A stretch of 64,000 nt of DNA from JASGIT01 sp047601665. Its GTDB lineage: Bacteria; Pseudomonadota; Gammaproteobacteria; Burkholderiales; Burkholderiaceae_C. A program made the translations under genes and the position numbers. Of this stretch, positions 61,291 through 64,000 are shown in pieces. The stretch is from NCBI GenBank assembly GCA_047601665.1, contig JASGIT010000001.1, positions 62,001-126,000 of the forward strand. The letters are read 5' to 3'. The stretch's first letter is position 1; every line of letters begins with the position of its first letter. The notes under the pieces were generated by a model that had not been told where the DNA came from, did no database searches, and saw nothing but the letters and a program-made list of their open reading frames with translations.

Positions 61291-61446
61291 ATGCTCGTAC
61301 CCATCACCCCAGCAGAATTTCATTTGGACATGCGGCCGATGGAGACATCGATGACCGCCGTTCACAAGTTCCCCCCGCTGGAACTGGAAAATCGCCCCCG
61401 TGTCCCGACCAACCAAGCTGCGTTCTGCATGGGGTGTCGTGTATAG
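61291..61446 (+). pseudogene. Truncated excisionase/AlpA-like DNA-binding gene (remnant)
   Basis: Reading frame of 51 codons (possible true start ATG 61351, MTAVHKFPPLELENRPRV) ending abruptly at TAG after PTNQAAFCMGCRV. From memory this looks like the N-terminus of small helix-turn-helix proteins carried by integrative elements in Burkholderiales, in which QAAFYxxRxPQTLR follows. Only the first part remains. Its place next to a tRNA gene supports a decayed element. The remainder to 61622 holds no other gene I can support; tandem ATGTAGCC copies at 61217 and 61228 are the only other structure. Confidence 0.4.
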
Positions 61447-61622
61447 GCAAGGCATAGGGACAAAACCGCATGAGAGCCTGATCGGCTCAGATCTACAGGC
61501 ACAGCACGCAGATCAAGAATTTACGAAGAATTGATGCGCGTCCTCTGAGAAGGGAATAGAGACTTTACGGGGGACAGTTCAAGAATCCTGCCATTGCCGA
61601 TCTGGCTTTCCGGGCAAGATTC

Positions 61623-63323
61623 ATGACCGAGTTCCTTGTTGTCCTGGCGCTCGCCATCGCGCTGGGCTGGCCCTTGGGCCACTACCTTGCCGCGGTGATG
61701 CGCGGCGCACCGATGCGCGGCGATCGCGTCTTCGGTCTCGTCGAGCGCCCGCTGTATCGGCTGCTCGGCGTCGATCCCGCGCAGGGCATGGGCTGGAAGG
61801 CGTATGCCAGCGCGTTCCTGCTCAGCAACCTCGTGCTGGGCGTCCTGGTCTGGATCATCTTCATGACGCAGGCGTGGCTGCCGCTCAATCCCGACGGCGC
61901 GCCGAACATGCGCTGGGATCTGGCGCTGCACACGATGGTGTCGTTCCTCACCAATACCGACCAGCAGCACTATTCGGGGCAGGCCCAGCTCTCGTACCTG
62001 GCGCAGATGACCGGCATCGTTGGCCTGCAGGTCGTCACTCCGATGATGGGACTGGCCCTGGTGGCGGCGACACTGCGTGGCCTGTTCGGCGGGCGCAGGC
62101 CGCAGCATGAACCGGCCGGCGACGGCCCGGCCGATCTCGGCAACTACTGGGCCGACGTGATCCGCCCGGCCGTGCGCGTGTTCCTGCCGCTGGGCCTGGT
62201 GCTGGCGCTGCTGCTGGCCGGCCAGGGCGTTCCATCGACGCTGCAGGGCGGCCCGGTGGCCACACCCATCGACGCAACGGCCGGTATGAAAGAACAGAAG
62301 ATCCCGCTGGGGCCGGTGGCGGCGATGGTCGCGGTCAAGCAGCTCGGCACCAACGGCGGGGGCTGGTATGGGCCGAACAGCGCCGTGCCGCTGGAGAACC
62401 CGACCCCGCTGTCGAACCTGCTGGAGACGCTGGCCCTCATCCTGCTGCCGGTCGCGGTGGCCTTCATGGTCGGCGCGTTCACCGGCCGCAAGAAGTTCAC
62501 CGCGCTGGTGTTCGGCTCGATGCTGGCGATGTCGCTCGTGTCCACGGGCCTTGCGCTGTGGTCGGAAGGCCATTCCGCCACCGCGGCCGACATCGCGCTG
62601 ATGGAAGGCAAGGAGGTGCGCTTCGGCGCCGACGCCTCCGCCCTGTGGGCCGCCCTGACCACGCAGACCAGCAACGGCTCGGTCAATGCCATGCACGATT
62701 CGCTGGCGCCGCTGACCGGCTTGGTGACGATGGGCAACATGCTGGTCAACGCCATCTGGGGCGGCATCGGCTGCGGTCTGCAGCAGTTCCTCGTCTACCT
62801 GCTGCTGTCCGTGTTCCTCGCCGGCCTGATGACCGGGCGCACGCCGGAGCTGTTCGGCCGCAAGATCGAGGCGCCCGAGGTGAAGCTGCTGGCGGTGCTG
62901 GTGCTGTTGCAGCCGCTGGTGCTGCTGGGCATGACCGCCGTCACGCTGGCCGTGCCGGCCATCACGGGCAACTCCAACCCCGGCTTTCACGGCATCAGCC
63001 AGGTGTTCTACGAATACACCTCGGCCTTCGCGAACAACGGCTCGGGCTTCGAGGGCCTGGGCGATGCAACCTACTGGTGGAACCTGAGCTGCGCCGCCGT
63101 GCTGGCGCTGGGCCGCTACCCGGCGCTGATCCTGCCGCTGGTCATCGCGGCCATGCTGGCGCACAAGCGCGTCGCACCCGAAGGCCCCGGCACCCTGCAC
63201 GTCGAAACCCCGACCTTCGCCCTGACCCTGATCGCGGTCGTCGTGATCCTGACCCTGCTGCAATTCATGCCCGTGCTGGTGCTTGGCCCGGTGGCCGACC
63301 ATCTGGCGCTGACGGCCCGTTGA
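61623..63323 (+). CDS. kdpA: Potassium-transporting ATPase, A subunit
   Basis: K+-channel-like subunit of the Kdp P-type ATPase, 566 residues with about ten membrane helices. Selectivity-filter-like motifs are readable: SFLTNTDQQHYSGQ, KQLGTNGGGWYGPNS, TTQTSNGSVNAMHDSL and FANNGSGFEGL. The start is ATG 61623; no kdpF reading frame was seen upstream and the ribosome site is weak. kdpB starts 11 bp later. Sequence flavour resembles xanthomonad KdpA as I recall it, which, together with the neighbouring remnant, suggests lateral transfer. Confidence 0.94.
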   Translation: MTEFLVVLALAIALGWPLGHYLAAVMRGAPMRGDRVFGLVERPLYRLLGVDPAQGMGWKAYASAFLLSNLVLGVLVWIIFMTQAWLPLNPDGAPNMRWDLALHTMVSFLTNTDQQHYSGQAQLSYLAQMTGIVGLQVVTPMMGLALVAATLRGLFGGRRPQHEPAGDGPADLGNYWADVIRPAVRVFLPLGLVLALLLAGQGVPSTLQGGPVATPIDATAGMKEQKIPLGPVAAMVAVKQLGTNGGGWYGPNSAVPLENPTPLSNLLETLALILLPVAVAFMVGAFTGRKKFTALVFGSMLAMSLVSTGLALWSEGHSATAADIALMEGKEVRFGADASALWAALTTQTSNGSVNAMHDSLAPLTGLVTMGNMLVNAIWGGIGCGLQQFLVYLLLSVFLAGLMTGRTPELFGRKIEAPEVKLLAVLVLLQPLVLLGMTAVTLAVPAITGNSNPGFHGISQVFYEYTSAFANNGSGFEGLGDATYWWNLSCAAVLALGRYPALILPLVIAAMLAHKRVAPEGPGTLHVETPTFALTLIAVVVILTLLQFMPVLVLGPVADHLALTAR

Positions 63324-63334
63324 GGCGACTCACC

Positions 63335-64000
63335 ATGACAGAAGCATCCACCTCTTCCACCGCTCGCGGTCATCGCCCGGCGCTGCTCGACCGCGCGGGC
63401 TTCAGGGCGGCCCTCCTGGGCGCCTTCACCAAGCTCGCCCCGCAGCACGCCTTCAGGAACCCGGTCATGGCCGTGGTCTGGCTGGGCACGCTGCTGTGCG
63501 CCGCCTTCACCCTGCTGGGCAAGGCCGCGCCCGGCATGGGCTGGGGCGTGACGGCGCTGCTGTTCATCACCGTGCTGTTCGCCAACTTCGCCGAAGCCGT
63601 GGCCGAAGCGCGCGGCCGTGGCCAGGCCGCCTCCCTGCGCCATGCACGCAAGGATCTGGTCGCGCGCCGCATCGCCGATGCCGACGACCCCGGCGATGCG
63701 CAGAGCGTCGCCGCCACGGAACTGCGGCCGGGCGATCTGGTGGTGGTGTCCGCCGGCGAACTCGTTCCGGCCGATGGCGAGATCGTGCGCGGCCTGGCCA
63801 CCATCAACGAGTCGGCCGTCACCGGCGAGTCCGCGCCGGTGCTGCGCGAGGCCGGCACCGACCGCTCCGGCGTGATCGGCGGCACCAAGGTGCTGTCCGA
63901 CGAGATCGTGGTGCGCATCACCTCGCAGCCCGGCAACAGCTTTCTCGACCGCATGATCGCGCTGGTGGAAGGCGCGAACCGGCAGAAGACGCCCAACGAG
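63335..64000 (+). CDS. kdpB: Potassium-transporting ATPase, B subunit, 3' end cut by window edge
   Basis: Catalytic P-type ATPase subunit, first 222 codons visible. NPVMAVVWLG is in the first membrane helix. The actuator domain contains FANFAEAVAEARGRGQA and the dephosphorylation loop ESAVTGESAPVL (TGES). The phosphorylation site DKTGT would lie beyond the window. It follows kdpA in an operon; kdpC and probably kdpDE are expected to the right. Confidence 0.94.
   Translation, partial: MTEASTSSTARGHRPALLDRAGFRAALLGAFTKLAPQHAFRNPVMAVVWLGTLLCAAFTLLGKAAPGMGWGVTALLFITVLFANFAEAVAEARGRGQAASLRHARKDLVARRIADADDPGDAQSVAATELRPGDLVVVSAGELVPADGEIVRGLATINESAVTGESAPVLREAGTDRSGVIGGTKVLSDEIVVRITSQPGNSFLDRMIALVEGANRQKTPNE

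Noticed and set aside
61183..61455. 90-codon minus-strand frame ending HGGYIGRKKKNPAIF
   Set aside because: It runs into the tRNA terminator and lacks a start signal; an integrase C-terminus was considered, but I could not support it.

Overview
The window looks like chromosomal DNA from a betaproteobacterium of the Comamonadaceae (Acidovorax, Alicycliphilus or Diaphorobacter type). The evidence is high GC with G/C-ending codons, several Bug/TctC solute-binding proteins, a phaCAB polyhydroxyalkanoate (PHA) operon, the smc-zipA-ligA gene order, a frameshifted prfB, and many copies of a short dispersed repeat that I associate with this family from memory. Genes are packed tightly, with many ATGA/TGATG overlaps. 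No rRNA, CRISPR array, prophage or intact insertion sequence is visible.

Layout. 1-6 kb: M20 carboxypeptidase (cut by the left edge), SDR, Bug receptor, universal stress protein, 2OG-Fe oxygenase, serB and an orphan metQ. 6-8.3 kb: a PadR-DHA2 efflux cassette with foreign character. 8.3-13.9 kb: a frameshifted small periplasmic-type gene, an ABC-F ATPase, and a second PHA-like cluster (PhaE/phasin-like protein, PhaC-like hydrolase, GNAT, SDR). 14.0-14.2 kb: an unrecognised 40-residue microprotein made of a duplicated 13-residue unit, then a bidirectional terminator. 14.3-18.0 kb: phaCAB on the minus strand. 18.1-20.9 kb: pgeF, a zeta-class isomerase, a divergent FAH-family hydrolase and a Nudix hydrolase. 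20.9-28.4 kb: a catabolic cluster with three RraA-family aldolase paralogues, two Bug receptors, a LysR regulator, a GlcD-like flavoprotein and a MaoC-like hydratase. 28.3-33.2 kb: a PQQ alcohol dehydrogenase and aldehyde dehydrogenase operon divergent from a GAF-Fis regulator that lacks an AAA+ domain. 33.4-37.6 kb: MerR-MFS pair and a TonB receptor. 37.7-44.9 kb: smc-zipA-GNAT-ligA. 45-48.2 kb: PQ-loop protein and a NarL-type two-component system. 48.5-51.8 kb: ParE/Phd toxin-antitoxin pair, TetR-EamA operon and a TauD-type dioxygenase. 51.9-61.1 kb: a large CHASE-PAS-GGDKF-EAL protein, prfB, a methyltransferase, pepN and fbp. 61.1-64 kb: tRNA-Thr(CGU), a terminator, a decayed DNA-binding gene that suggests an old integrative element, then kdpA and the start of kdpB.

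How the genes work together. PHA synthesis (thiolase, reductase, synthase) is complete. The alcohol operon oxidises an alcohol to an aldehyde and then an acid under a local regulator. The RraA/Bug/LysR block probably takes up and degrades an unidentified carboxylate. Three small regulator-plus-transporter cassettes (PadR, MerR, TetR) each have a palindrome at the regulator promoter, the usual design of ligand-sensing efflux units.

Most notable: the duplicated microprotein, whose two repeat copies differ only at synonymous third positions, and a dispersed repeat family seen in about a dozen copies, several of them read in frame inside conserved genes (ligA, pepN, pgeF).
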